Assembly: GCF_009765965.1 (NCBI RefSeq)
Contig: NZ_LMUL01000010.1
Location: 62,001-126,000 of the forward strand
Length of the DNA: 64,000 nucleotides
Reading direction: 5' to 3'
DNA from: Caulobacter sp. S45
GTDB taxonomy: Bacteria; Pseudomonadota; Alphaproteobacteria; Caulobacterales; Caulobacteraceae
Positions 32,027 to 40,064 of this stretch are shown here, one piece after another (the stretch's first letter is position 1; every line of letters starts with the position of its first letter). Position numbers and translations under genes: made by a program. The notes under the pieces were generated by a model. It had not been told where the DNA came from and made no database searches. It saw only the letters and a list, made by a program, of their open reading frames with translations.

Positions 32027-32623
32027 CTAGTGTGGCTTGACGCCATTTCGATCGGCCAGATCCGCTTCCGCCGCAGCCATTTTTGCAGAAAGATGAAGTA
32101 ACTTGGCGGTTGTATCAAGTTGATGCGCATCGGCCATGGCGCCGAGCTGTGCAGCTATATCGGCGATGTATTTGGCGCAGACGCTGCGTGAATACTGCAT
32201 CTTGCCAACCCCGCGATCTTCGACGGGTGTGGGCGCCGTCGCCTCGACGCTGGCGATCAGGAGGGTCTTTTCCGCCTGGGTCCCCATCAGGCTCAATCTA
32301 TTTTCGACCCAGAACACCTGTCCGTCGGCGCGTTTGTATCGCTTCCGATAGATGAGGGGCTCTCCAGTCTCGACCACGTGCCGGTTGATCCTGAAGCTGG
32401 CGCTCTTGTCGTCCGGGTAGGTGACTGCGTGCATGGAGAAACCCATGGCCAACGCGTCGGTGTAGCCGAGCATGGCCGTGAACCTGCGGTCGGCGCTCAA
32501 GACCCGGCACTCGAGGTCCGCAATGCAGAATCCAACGGTAAGTGCGTCGAATGCTTCAAGCATATTACTGTTCCGCAAAAGAAACAATTCTTTATTCGAG
32601 AGGCATTTTGCCTTCGTATCCAC
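32027..32623 (-). CDS. PAS-domain sensory protein without output domain
   Basis: The 198-residue cytosolic protein has one PAS domain (about 22-130) with the typical FCIADLECRVLSADRRF start and the PAC end KRYKRADGQVFWVENRLSL, followed by a short helical C-terminus. There is no kinase, GGDEF or HTH part, so it probably acts by binding a partner. Base use is lower in GC than the neighbours. Two starts (32,623 or an internal ATG at MLEAF) are possible. Confidence 0.78.
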   Translation of the reverse strand: MDTKAKCLSNKELFLLRNSNMLEAFDALTVGFCIADLECRVLSADRRFTAMLGYTDALAMGFSMHAVTYPDDKSASFRINRHVVETGEPLIYRKRYKRADGQVFWVENRLSLMGTQAEKTLLIASVEATAPTPVEDRGVGKMQYSRSVCAKYIADIAAQLGAMADAHQLDTTAKLLHLSAKMAAAEADLADRNGVKPH

Positions 32624-32844
32624 CGAATCTAGGTGATGTGCCTATCGCTTGATGTGATCAAGGCCGTGTAATTTAAAGAGTACCTGAAACATCTGTGACG
32701 TTTGGCCCGTCAGATCCGTGTCATCCATGAGCGGCGGAGATTCGTAAGGAAGCTGCTGGGTATGGTGTGGAGATCGTCAACATATTCGGACTCGACGTCA
32801 AGCCGATTGCGCCGGTGCGTGCGCAATGTGTCCAGGCGCCATCT

Positions 32845-33771
32845 TTACGTGCGGACGAAGGTCGTCCCGGGCCTGGGCGTCTCATCCACCGCCAGGCTGA
32901 AGATGTCGGGTCGGGAATAGTGGCCGGCGACGTCGAGATCATAGCGTGAGCGGACGATGTCCCGTTGGTCGATCACGGCCGTGAGCAGGGCGGTCTCGGC
33001 GTCGAGCGGACCGGCCAGCACGTCGCCCAGCGGGCCGACGATCATGCTGCCGCCGCCGATCAGCGGACGGTCGTCGCGCCAGCCCTCCACCGTGATCCCC
33101 AGTTCCGCCGGAGACGGCTGCACCTGGCAGGCGCTGATCAGGAAGCAGCGGCCCTCGTGGGCGATGTGGCGCATCGAGCTGCGCCAGATGTCGCGCTCGT
33201 CGACGGTCGGCGCGCACCAGATCTCCACGCCCTTGGCGTACATGGCTGCGCGGAACAGCGGCATGTGGTTCTCCCAGCAGATCGCCGCCCCGATTCGCCC
33301 GGCCTTCGACGCGATCACCGGCAGGGTCGAGCCGTCGCCCTGGGACCAGATCAGCCGCTCGGTTCCAGTCGGCATCAGCTTGCGGTGCTTGGCGACCAGG
33401 CCCAGCCCAGGCTCCAGGAACACCGCCGTGCAGAACAGCGACGACCCCGCCCGCTCGATCACGCCCACCACCAGGGCCGCGCCGGTGCGATCCGACAGCC
33501 CCGCCAGCGCCGCCAGCTCCGGCCCGTCGAGGTCGACGGCGTTGTCGTGATAGCGGGCGAACGTCTCGCGCCCCTCGGGCAGGCGATAGCCCAGGCGCGT
33601 GCCGAACGTCTCCCCCTTCGGATACCCGCCCAGCAGCGCCTCGGGCATCACCACCAGCGACGCGCCGGACGCTGTGATCTCATCTTCGAAGGCGAGGACA
33701 TGGTCCAGGGTCGCGGCCTTGCCCCGATAGTCAGAACCGATCTGCAGGGCGGCGACGACGGTGGTGTTCAT
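32845..33771 (-). CDS. Nitrilase-family carbon-nitrogen hydrolase
   Basis: The 308-residue cytoplasmic enzyme has the Glu-Lys-Cys catalytic set of the nitrilase superfamily: E44 in [14 protein letters not shown]131 in [12 protein letters not shown] and C165 in [11 protein letters not shown]. The [10 protein letters not shown] context and the PTGTERL loop are those of branch 1 true nitrilases (aliphatic nitrile or cyanoalanine type) rather than amidases. The product would be a carboxylic acid and ammonia; the natural nitrile is unknown. It lies 11 bp after the SDR gene on the same strand, so the two may be coexpressed. Confidence 0.9.
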   Translation of the reverse strand: MNTTVVAALQIGSDYRGKAATLDHVLAFEDEITASGASLVVMPEALLGGYPKGETFGTRLGYRLPEGRETFARYHDNAVDLDGPELAALAGLSDRTGAALVVGVIERAGSSLFCTAVFLEPGLGLVAKHRKLMPTGTERLIWSQGDGSTLPVIASKAGRIGAAICWENHMPLFRAAMYAKGVEIWCAPTVDERDIWRSSMRHIAHEGRCFLISACQVQPSPAELGITVEGWRDDRPLIGGGSMIVGPLGDVLAGPLDAETALLTAVIDQRDIVRSRYDLDVAGHYSRPDIFSLAVDETPRPGTTFVRT

Positions 33772-33782
33772 GGCGGCGACCG

Positions 33783-34658
33783 TTACCCCGATTTCATCGC
33801 GCTATAGAAGGCGAATGTCCGGGCCAGCCCGTCCAGCCAATCGGTGTAGGCGTAACCGAATTGGTTCTCATCCTTCAGGCTGATGGTGGACGTCTCATTC
33901 GGTTGGTTGAGCACCGTCACCTCGATCGCCCGCCCGGACAGTCCCTGGACGTCGGCGATCACATCGCCGACGCATTTCAGTGTCGAGGGGCCGAAATGAC
34001 TTTTGGCCGCCACATCCGCTCCGCTAAGTACGCGTTCAAGGGCGGAAAGCAATATTCCGACGGCATCCTGAACATATATGTACTGCCTATAGGTGCCGTC
34101 AGTTCTGGTCCTGACCACAAGCGGCGTGTCGTTGGCGGTGGCGATACAGACGCTCGGAACCAATCGCTCCAAGTGCACGTCGTTTTCCCCGTAGAAGTTG
34201 GGAAACCTCAGAAGATGGATCGGGAGATTGTAGCTCGCACGGAAGCTTTCGACCATGATGTCCGCACAAGCCTTTGAGCTGTCATAGGCGAAGACGGGCC
34301 GGTAGGGCGTTTCCAGCTCGCAGTCCTGCTGCTCCCCGAAACTCTTATCGGTGGCGACATAGATCAAAGGCGTCTCGGGACCGGATAGCCGCAAGGCCTC
34401 CAGCAAGTTCGAGGTCTCGACGATGTGGGCGTGTACGGCTTCCAGCGGATTCGCCCGGCAGTATCCGACATCCACTATGCCGGCGAGATGGAATACCGCG
34501 GCCGGTCGATTGACCGATATCCACCGATTCAATGCTTCCGGATCTCTCCGAATCGAAAGCGGTATGTTGTAGGTCTCATAGCCGTTTCTTAGCAGCGCGG
34601 CTCCGAGGTGACGACCGAGAAACCCGTTGAGGCCGGTGGTCCCAATGAGCCTTTTCAT
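33783..34658 (-). CDS. NAD(P)-dependent sugar-nucleotide epimerase/dehydratase (extended SDR)
   Basis: A 291-residue protein with the extended-SDR cofactor loop TTGLNGFLG (7-15), the catalytic YDSSK (Y125, K129) and the ATDKSFGE stretch (102-109) with the upstream threonine, as in CDP- or dTDP-glucose 4,6-dehydratases. The ATG at 34,658 was chosen because GGAG lies 6 nt upstream. No sugar-transferase genes surround it, so the substrate is open. It is followed by the nitrilase gene. Confidence 0.82.
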   Translation of the reverse strand: MKRLIGTTGLNGFLGRHLGAALLRNGYETYNIPLSIRRDPEALNRWISVNRPAAVFHLAGIVDVGYCRANPLEAVHAHIVETSNLLEALRLSGPETPLIYVATDKSFGEQQDCELETPYRPVFAYDSSKACADIMVESFRASYNLPIHLLRFPNFYGENDVHLERLVPSVCIATANDTPLVVRTRTDGTYRQYIYVQDAVGILLSALERVLSGADVAAKSHFGPSTLKCVGDVIADVQGLSGRAIEVTVLNQPNETSTISLKDENQFGYAYTDWLDGLARTFAFYSAMKSG

Positions 34659-34850
34659 GTCGTCTCCGGTGGACTTTCGAGCATCGTCTGCGCGGCGCGG
34701 GGCCATACCACACAGCCCGCCGCCGCCGGCGCGATCCGGCATCTGGTGGCCGCTGGTTCCGGGTCGGTCAAGACCAAACCCGTCAGGCATGGCCCGACCG
34801 AAAGCCCTGGTCCCGGCGGGGCGCCCGCTGGTCCCGTGTGTGCGCCGTCC
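34659..34850. other. GH43-SDR intergenic spacer
   Basis: A GC-rich 192-bp gap between the GH43 stop and the SDR start, both on the minus strand. No terminator, RNA or ORF was convincing. Confidence 0.35.
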
Positions 34851-35924
34851 CTACAGCTTCACCGTCGGCCAGCCGTCCGGCGTCCACACGATCGGCGAGA
34901 TGCGCAGGGTGCTCGCGCCCTGATGGGCGGCGTCGTAGGTGTGGTAGACGAGATAGTCGCGGTCCTTTTCGCGCAGCACCGCCTCGTGGCCCGGCCCGCG
35001 CCAGTGCATGTCGCCACGCAGTTCCAGCGTGCCGAAGCCCTCGGTCATCGGCTTGCCGTCGCGGCCGAGGAACGGGCCGGTGACCGACTTCGAGCGGCCC
35101 ATCACCACATAGTAGCTACTGGCCACGCCCTTGCAGCAGTAGTCGTAGGAGGCGAACAGGAAGTACCAGCCGTCGCGCTCGATCATGAACGGCGCTTCCA
35201 CCGCGTCCGGCGCGCCGACGGGGGCGGGGCGGCGGATCAGGTCGTGGACCTGGCGGTCGCCGGGGTGCGGCTTGCCGGTCTTGGCGTCCAGGCGGATCAT
35301 CTTGATCCCGCCCCAGAAGCTGCCGAACACCAGCCAGTGATTACCCTCGCGATCCTGGAATTGCGCCGGGTCGATGCAGTTGTAGTCGTCGGAACGCTGG
35401 GAGGCGAACACCAGCCCCTCGTCCTTCCAGGCATAGGTCTTGTCGGCCGGGTCCAGAGTGGCGTTGGTGTAGAGCCCGATGGCCGAGCGGTTCGAACCGA
35501 AGGTCGAGAGCGCGTAGTACAGGTGATAGCGCCCGTCGATCACCGAGATGTCGGGCGCCCACATCGCCTTGGTGCCGGGCACCGCCTCCTGGGCCCAGGG
35601 CGGGAGGTGGTCGAACAGGTTCCCGCGCGCTTCCCAGTGCAGCAGGTCCTTGGACGTGCGCCAGGGACAGTGGTGCTCGCCCTCCTTGCCCAGCTGGTCG
35701 CTGCCGAACACATAGTAGGTGTCGCCCTGCTTGATGATGCAGGGGTCGTGGGTTCCGGTCAGGTCGCCGCTCATGCGGTCGCCGAACGAGGTCTCGGCCG
35801 GATGGGGCTGGGCCTCCGGCGCGGCCAGCTCGCCCGGAACCTGGGCCGTCGCGAAGGCGGAGCCGAAGGCCAGGGCGGCGGCGGAGACGATTCCGCCCTG
35901 GAGCAGGAGACGGCGGGTATGCAT
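34851..35924 (-). CDS. Exported GH43 glycosidase, arabinan endo-1,5-alpha-L-arabinosidase type
   Basis: The 357-residue enzyme has a Tat-like signal (TRRLLLQGG, cleavage around 27) and a five-bladed beta-propeller with the GH43 triad: D60 in GTHDPCIIK (general base), D185 in NCIDPAQF and E233 in DAVEAPFM (general acid). Sequence order and length match endo-arabinanases (GH43_5-like), which cut alpha-1,5-arabinan. With galM, GH51 and a receptor next door, an L-arabinan or arabinoside role is likely. It follows galM by 80 bp on the same strand. The ATG at 35,924 opens the signal peptide. Confidence 0.86.
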   Translation of the reverse strand: MHTRRLLLQGGIVSAAALAFGSAFATAQVPGELAAPEAQPHPAETSFGDRMSGDLTGTHDPCIIKQGDTYYVFGSDQLGKEGEHHCPWRTSKDLLHWEARGNLFDHLPPWAQEAVPGTKAMWAPDISVIDGRYHLYYALSTFGSNRSAIGLYTNATLDPADKTYAWKDEGLVFASQRSDDYNCIDPAQFQDREGNHWLVFGSFWGGIKMIRLDAKTGKPHPGDRQVHDLIRRPAPVGAPDAVEAPFMIERDGWYFLFASYDYCCKGVASSYYVVMGRSKSVTGPFLGRDGKPMTEGFGTLELRGDMHWRGPGHEAVLREKDRDYLVYHTYDAAHQGASTLRISPIVWTPDGWPTVKL

Positions 35925-36004
35925 GTCAAGGCTCTCCCATGGGCGCGCGTCCGGCGGGCGGCCGCGGCGATGGTTCTGGATGGCGTGGCGAGAGGGGCGG
36001 GCCG

Positions 36005-37144
36005 TTACTTCGGCTCGGTGGAGAACTTGTAGATCGAGACCTGGCGGAACACCTGGCCGGGATCGAGCCGCACGCTCGGGAAGTCGGGCCGGTTGGGCGA
36101 GTTGGGGAAGTGTTGCGGCTCCAGCGCCATGCCGTCGGACTGGCGGTAGATATAGCCCTCCTTGCCCGCCACCGTCCCGTCCAGGAAGTTGCCGGAATAG
36201 AACTGCACGCCGGGTTCGGTGGTCCACAGTTCCATCACCCGGCCCGACGCCGGATCGTCCAGGCGCACGGCCAGCTTGGGCTTTTCGGTCACGCCGCCGC
36301 GCAGCACGAAGTTGTGGTCGTAGCCCTGGCCGTAGAGGAGCTGGGCGTCGGTCCCGGTGTGGATGCGCTGGCCGATCAGGTGCGGGGTGCGGAAGTCGAA
36401 CGGGGTGCCGGCGACCGGCGCCGGATCGCCCTCGGGGATCAGCACGGCGCTGACAGGTGAATACTTATCGGCCGCGATCATCAGGCGTTGGCCCAGGATA
36501 TCGCGCCCCGACGATGCGCCGGCCAGGTTGAAAAAGCTGTGGTTGGTCAGGTTGACCACGGTCGGTTTGTCGGTGGTCGCCTGGTAGCGGATGGTCAGGG
36601 CGTTCGCTTCGTTCAGGCTGTAGGTCACCGCGACCTTCATAGTCCCCGGATAGCCTTCCTCGCCGTCGGGGCTGGTATAGGTGAAGGTGGCGCTGGCGAC
36701 CGGGCCGCTCTTCAGCTCGCCTATGCCCCAAACCACCTTGTCGAAGCCTTTGCGGCCGCCGTGCAGGGCGTTGGGCCCGTCGTTGATCGCCAGGGTGTAG
36801 CTCTTGCCGTCCAGGCTGAAGCGGCCCTTGGCGATGCGGTTGGCGTAGCGGCCGACCGTGGCCCCGAAATACTTGGGCGTCTTCAGGTAGCCAGCCATTT
36901 CGGGGAAGGCTAGCACCACGTCGGCCTTGCGCCCCGTGCGGTCGGGGACGACCAGGGACTGCAGGGCCGCCCCATAGGCGATGATCCGCGCGCTCACGCC
37001 GTGGGCGTTGGTCAGCGTCACCGCCTCCACCGGGGTCCCGTCGGCGGTGGCGCCGAACGGGGTCTTGCGTGCGTCGCCTGCGTGCGCCGCGCCGGCGGCC
37101 AGCAGCGCCGACAACGCCGTACCGATGATCAGACCTAGCCTCAC
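36005..37144 (-). CDS. galM: Exported aldose 1-epimerase (galactose mutarotase family)
   Basis: The 379-residue enzyme has a signal peptide (VRLGLIIGTALSALLAAGAA, cleavage near HAG at 23) and the mutarotase fold with the catalytic His in NLTNHSFFNLAG (H202) and a Glu in SDGMALEPQHFPNSPN. It interconverts alpha and beta anomers of aldoses; periplasmic members serve sugar uptake. The GTG at 37,144 was chosen over an upstream ATG because GGGAGG lies about 4 nt before it and the signal peptide starts there. It probably heads a unit with the GH43 gene. Confidence 0.9.
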   Translation of the reverse strand: MRLGLIIGTALSALLAAGAAHAGDARKTPFGATADGTPVEAVTLTNAHGVSARIIAYGAALQSLVVPDRTGRKADVVLAFPEMAGYLKTPKYFGATVGRYANRIAKGRFSLDGKSYTLAINDGPNALHGGRKGFDKVVWGIGELKSGPVASATFTYTSPDGEEGYPGTMKVAVTYSLNEANALTIRYQATTDKPTVVNLTNHSFFNLAGASSGRDILGQRLMIAADKYSPVSAVLIPEGDPAPVAGTPFDFRTPHLIGQRIHTGTDAQLLYGQGYDHNFVLRGGVTEKPKLAVRLDDPASGRVMELWTTEPGVQFYSGNFLDGTVAGKEGYIYRQSDGMALEPQHFPNSPNRPDFPSVRLDPGQVFRQVSIYKFSTEPK

Positions 37145-37191
37145 GCGACCTCCCACTTTTGCCCGTCTGTTGCGATCCACTGCGATCACCC

Positions 37192-37214
37192 GACAAATCT
37201 ATAAGTCAGACAAT
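37192..37214 (-). promoter_or_regulatory. Candidate GntR operator upstream of galM
   Basis: GTCAGACAAT (37,205-37,214) reads TTGTCTGAC on the coding strand, with a partial second copy GACAAAT at 37,192-37,198. It resembles the words at 38,265 and 40,011-40,040 before GH51 and the arabinose-locus receptor. The site lies about 50-70 bp upstream of the galM start. Confidence 0.45.
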
Positions 37215-37286
37215 AGGCGGTTTGCCGGCGGGCTTGCAAGAGGGCGCTTGGCGATGGGGAGGGGGGCTGGGCGGTGGATGCGGGCC

Positions 37287-37415
37287 TGCGTGCTTCGAGA
37301 CGCGCGCCCGATGCGCGCTCCTCTGCATGACGAAAGGTAGTGAAATCAATCGTCTATCTATGTTCCCATGCGTTCGTCATGCTGAGGAGTTCCGCAGGGG
37401 CGTCTCGAAGCACGC
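37287..37415. repeat. Inverted-pair intergenic repeat (REP/BIME-like), copy C
   Basis: Left unit TGCGTGCTTCGAGACGCGC... from 37,287 and right unit CGTCATGCTGAGGAG ... GGGGCGTCTCGAAGCACGC to 37,415. The spacer between units is longer than in the other copies. It lies between the 5' side of galM and the 3' end of the regulator gene. Confidence 0.85.
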
Positions 37416-37431
37416 GCTCCATCGCCGCCCC

Positions 37432-38163
37432 TCACAGCGAAAGCCGCGTATCCTCCTGCGCCTGGGCGACCAGGGCCTGCATGGCGATGCGGGCCTCGTC
37501 GGGACTGCCCATGGCGATGGCGTCGAACACCTTCCAATGCTCCGGCATGGGGTCGCGGGGCAGGGAGCGGTCGCGCTGCTTGTAGATGGTGGTCCAGCGC
37601 ACCGCGGCCCCGATGCCGCTGGCCAGCGAGATCACCACCGGGTTGCGGGTGGCGTCGAGCACCGCGTCGTGGAACTCCCGATCGGCCGCGCGGCCCTCGT
37701 CGGTGGCCACGGTGTTGCGCTCCATATCCTGCAGCGCGCGCCGCATCCGCGATACGTCGTCGGAGGTGCGCCGGCTGGCCGCGAGGGCGGCGGCCTCCGG
37801 CTCCACGATCATCCGCAGTTCGAACAAACCCTTGAGAAATTCGAGGCTTGGCTGGGATTCGAACAGCCAGGCCAGCACCTCTGGGTCGAGCAGGCGCCAG
37901 TGGCTTTGCGGACTGACGCGGGTGCCGGTCTTGGGCCGGCTCTCCACCAGGCCCTTGGCGGCGAGGATGCGCATGGCCTCGCGATAGGCGCTACGCGACA
38001 CCTGCAACTGCTCGCTGGAGGCGATTTCGTTGTCGAGTAGATCGCCGGGCTTATAGGCGCCGGAGACGATCAGGACGCCGAGCTGGCGGGCGATGGCGGT
38101 GTGTATCCGCTCCTTGGCGGGCGCCGGTTTCTCGCCCTGAGGGGCGTCGCTCCTACCACGCAT
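37432..38163 (-). CDS. GntR-family transcriptional regulator, FadR/FCD subfamily
   Basis: A 243-residue DNA-binding protein with an N-terminal winged helix (about 20-85, VSRSAYREAMRILAAKGLV recognition region) and a C-terminal FCD effector domain (about 95-230) with the metal-ligand pattern DREFHDAVLDATRN and EHWKVFDAI. FCD regulators usually bind sugar acids or related carboxylates. Its position between galM/GH43 and GH51/receptor makes it the likely controller of the arabinose locus, and the shared TTGT(A/C)TGAC word is a candidate operator. Confidence 0.9.
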   Translation of the reverse strand: MRGRSDAPQGEKPAPAKERIHTAIARQLGVLIVSGAYKPGDLLDNEIASSEQLQVSRSAYREAMRILAAKGLVESRPKTGTRVSPQSHWRLLDPEVLAWLFESQPSLEFLKGLFELRMIVEPEAAALAASRRTSDDVSRMRRALQDMERNTVATDEGRAADREFHDAVLDATRNPVVISLASGIGAAVRWTTIYKQRDRSLPRDPMPEHWKVFDAIAMGSPDEARIAMQALVAQAQEDTRLSL

Positions 38164-38262
38164 TCCGTTCTCCGCTGCCCGATCGAGTTGAGCATAGGCG
38201 ACGGCGGGAGGAAAAGGGTGAACCGCGCTGTCGCATAAAGCCCTCTTGCAGCCGAATGTACA

Positions 38263-38282
38263 GCTTGTATTACTCGGACAAA
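38263..38282 (+). promoter_or_regulatory. Candidate GntR operator upstream of GH51
   Basis: TTGTATTAC (38,265-38,273) followed by GGACAA (38,276-38,281) resembles the words before galM and the receptor. It is about 47-65 bp upstream of the GH51 start. Confidence 0.35.
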
Positions 38283-38327
38283 ATGAAATGGCGCTGTCAG
38301 GCGCCGCTCGATGGTTGGGAGAGACGC

Positions 38328-39917
38328 ATGAACGCCAGGATGTTGCGACCGTGGGCGGCCTTCGCGGCCATTGTAACGCTTGGTGCGCCGGGGGTTTCCG
38401 GGCCCGCCTCGGCGGCTCCGACCATCGCCGCGCCGACCCAGGCCAGCGTCGTCGTCCGACTCGACCAGCCGGGCCCGACCATCGACCGGCACGTCTACGG
38501 CCAGTTCGCCGAGCACCTGGGGACGGGTATCTATGGCGGCGTCTGGGTGGGTGAGAACTCGCCGATCCCCAACACCCGCGGCTATCGCAACGACGTGCTG
38601 GCGGCGCTGCGCGAGCTGCACGTGCCGGTGATCCGCTGGCCCGGCGGCTGCTTCGCCGACGAGTATAACTGGCGCGAAGGCATCGGCCCGCGCGACAAGC
38701 GGCCGGTGCGGGTCAACACCAACTGGGGCGGGGTCGAGGAGCCGAACAGCTTCGGCACCAACGAGTTCATGACCTTCACCGAGCTGGTCGGGGCCGACGC
38801 CTACGTGGCCGGCGACATCGGCAGCACCCCGCCGCGCGACCTGGCCGAATGGGTCGAATACATCACCTCGCCCACCCGCTCGACCCTGGCCCAGGAGCGC
38901 CGGACCAACGGGCGCGAACAGCCCTGGAAGCTGCCCTATCTGGGCGTCGGCAACGAGGTCTGGGGCTGTGGCGGCCACATGCGGCCCGAATACGCCGCGG
39001 ACCTGTTCCGCCGCTACCAGACCTTCGTCAAGGTCCCGGCCGGCGAGAAGCTGATGAAGATCGCCAGCGGCCCCAACGTGGACGACTATAATTTCACCGA
39101 GGTGATGATGCGCGAGGCGGCCCAGTACATGGGCGGCCTCAGTCTGCACTACTATACCGTGCCCACCGGCGTTTGGGCCAAGAAGGGCTCGCCGGTCGAC
39201 TTCGGCGAGGACCAGTGGATCTCGACTCTGTCTCGCGCCCTACACATGGACGAGCTGATCACCCGCCATAGCGCGATCATGGACAAGTACGATCCGAAGA
39301 AGCGCGTGGCCCTGGTGGTCGACGAGTGGGGGGTGTGGACCGACGTCGATCCGGGAACCAATCCGGGCTTCCTGCGCCAGCAGAACAGCCTGCGCGACGC
39401 CCTGGTGGCGGCCTCGACCCTGAACATCTTCCACGCCCACGCCGACCGAGTGCGGATGGCCAACATCGCCCAGATGGTCAACGTGCTGCAGTCGATGATC
39501 CTGACCGACGGGCCGAAGATGGTGCTGACGCCCAGCTACTATGTGTTCGACATGTACAAGGGCTTCCAGGACGCCACAGCCTATCCGGTGCAGGTGAAGA
39601 CGTCGGACTACAGCTACGCCGGCTTCACCGTGCCCGAGGTGCAGGCCTCCGCCGCCAAGGGCGCCGACGGGGTGGTGCACGTGGCCCTGGTCAATCTCGA
39701 TCCGCATCGCTCCGCCGATGTGGCCGTGGCCCTGCAAGGGGCTTCGTTGAAGACGGTGGCGGGCAGGGTGCTGACCGGCCCGGCGATCAACAGCATCAAC
39801 ACGTTCGAACACCCCGGCCTGGTCAAGCCCGTGGTCTTCGCCGGCGCGAAGCTGGAGGGCGGGGCGTTGAAGGCCGTGCTGCCGCCGAAGTCCGTGGTGG
39901 TCCTGGACCTGCGCTGA
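38328..39917 (+). CDS. Exported alpha-L-arabinofuranosidase, GH51
   Basis: The 529-residue enzyme has a signal peptide (about 1-30, cleavage near SAA) and a GH51 (beta/alpha)8 barrel with the acid/base E210 in LGVGNEVWGCGG and the nucleophile E333 in VVDEWGVW, both in family context, plus a C-terminal beta domain. It releases terminal L-arabinofuranose from arabinan and arabinosides, complementing the GH43 enzyme. The ATG at 38,328 was chosen for the preceding GGGAG and the signal peptide. Most GH51 enzymes lack a signal, so the export sequence is worth noting. Confidence 0.88.
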   Translation: MNARMLRPWAAFAAIVTLGAPGVSGPASAAPTIAAPTQASVVVRLDQPGPTIDRHVYGQFAEHLGTGIYGGVWVGENSPIPNTRGYRNDVLAALRELHVPVIRWPGGCFADEYNWREGIGPRDKRPVRVNTNWGGVEEPNSFGTNEFMTFTELVGADAYVAGDIGSTPPRDLAEWVEYITSPTRSTLAQERRTNGREQPWKLPYLGVGNEVWGCGGHMRPEYAADLFRRYQTFVKVPAGEKLMKIASGPNVDDYNFTEVMMREAAQYMGGLSLHYYTVPTGVWAKKGSPVDFGEDQWISTLSRALHMDELITRHSAIMDKYDPKKRVALVVDEWGVWTDVDPGTNPGFLRQQNSLRDALVAASTLNIFHAHADRVRMANIAQMVNVLQSMILTDGPKMVLTPSYYVFDMYKGFQDATAYPVQVKTSDYSYAGFTVPEVQASAAKGADGVVHVALVNLDPHRSADVAVALQGASLKTVAGRVLTGPAINSINTFEHPGLVKPVVFAGAKLEGGALKAVLPPKSVVVLDLR

Positions 39918-39930
39918 TCCCCGACGCCTG

Positions 39931-39964
39931 ACGCCGTCCGTGGCCTGGAGGTCGCGGACGGCGT
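39931..39964 (+). terminator. Hairpin after GH51 gene
   Basis: ACGCCGTCCG (39,931-39,940) pairs with CGGACGGCGT (39,955-39,964). No T-run follows, so it may terminate weakly. Confidence 0.45.
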
Positions 39965-40006
39965 GTCGCGCCTGTCGGACGCCAAAGGCCGCTTGACGCG
40001 GATTTT

Positions 40007-40041
40007 ATATGTCATACAAATGGCGAAAGGTCAGACAAATG
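40007..40041 (+). promoter_or_regulatory. Candidate tandem GntR operator upstream of TonB receptor
   Basis: GTCATACAAAT (40,011-40,021) and GTCAGACAAAT (40,030-40,040) are direct repeats 19 bp apart, about 25-55 bp upstream of the receptor ATG. They match the word before galM and fit the general TNGT-N3-ACNA pattern of FadR-type regulators read on the other strand. Confidence 0.5.
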
Positions 40042-40064
40042 AGATCTGACGGGAGGGAAGTCGA

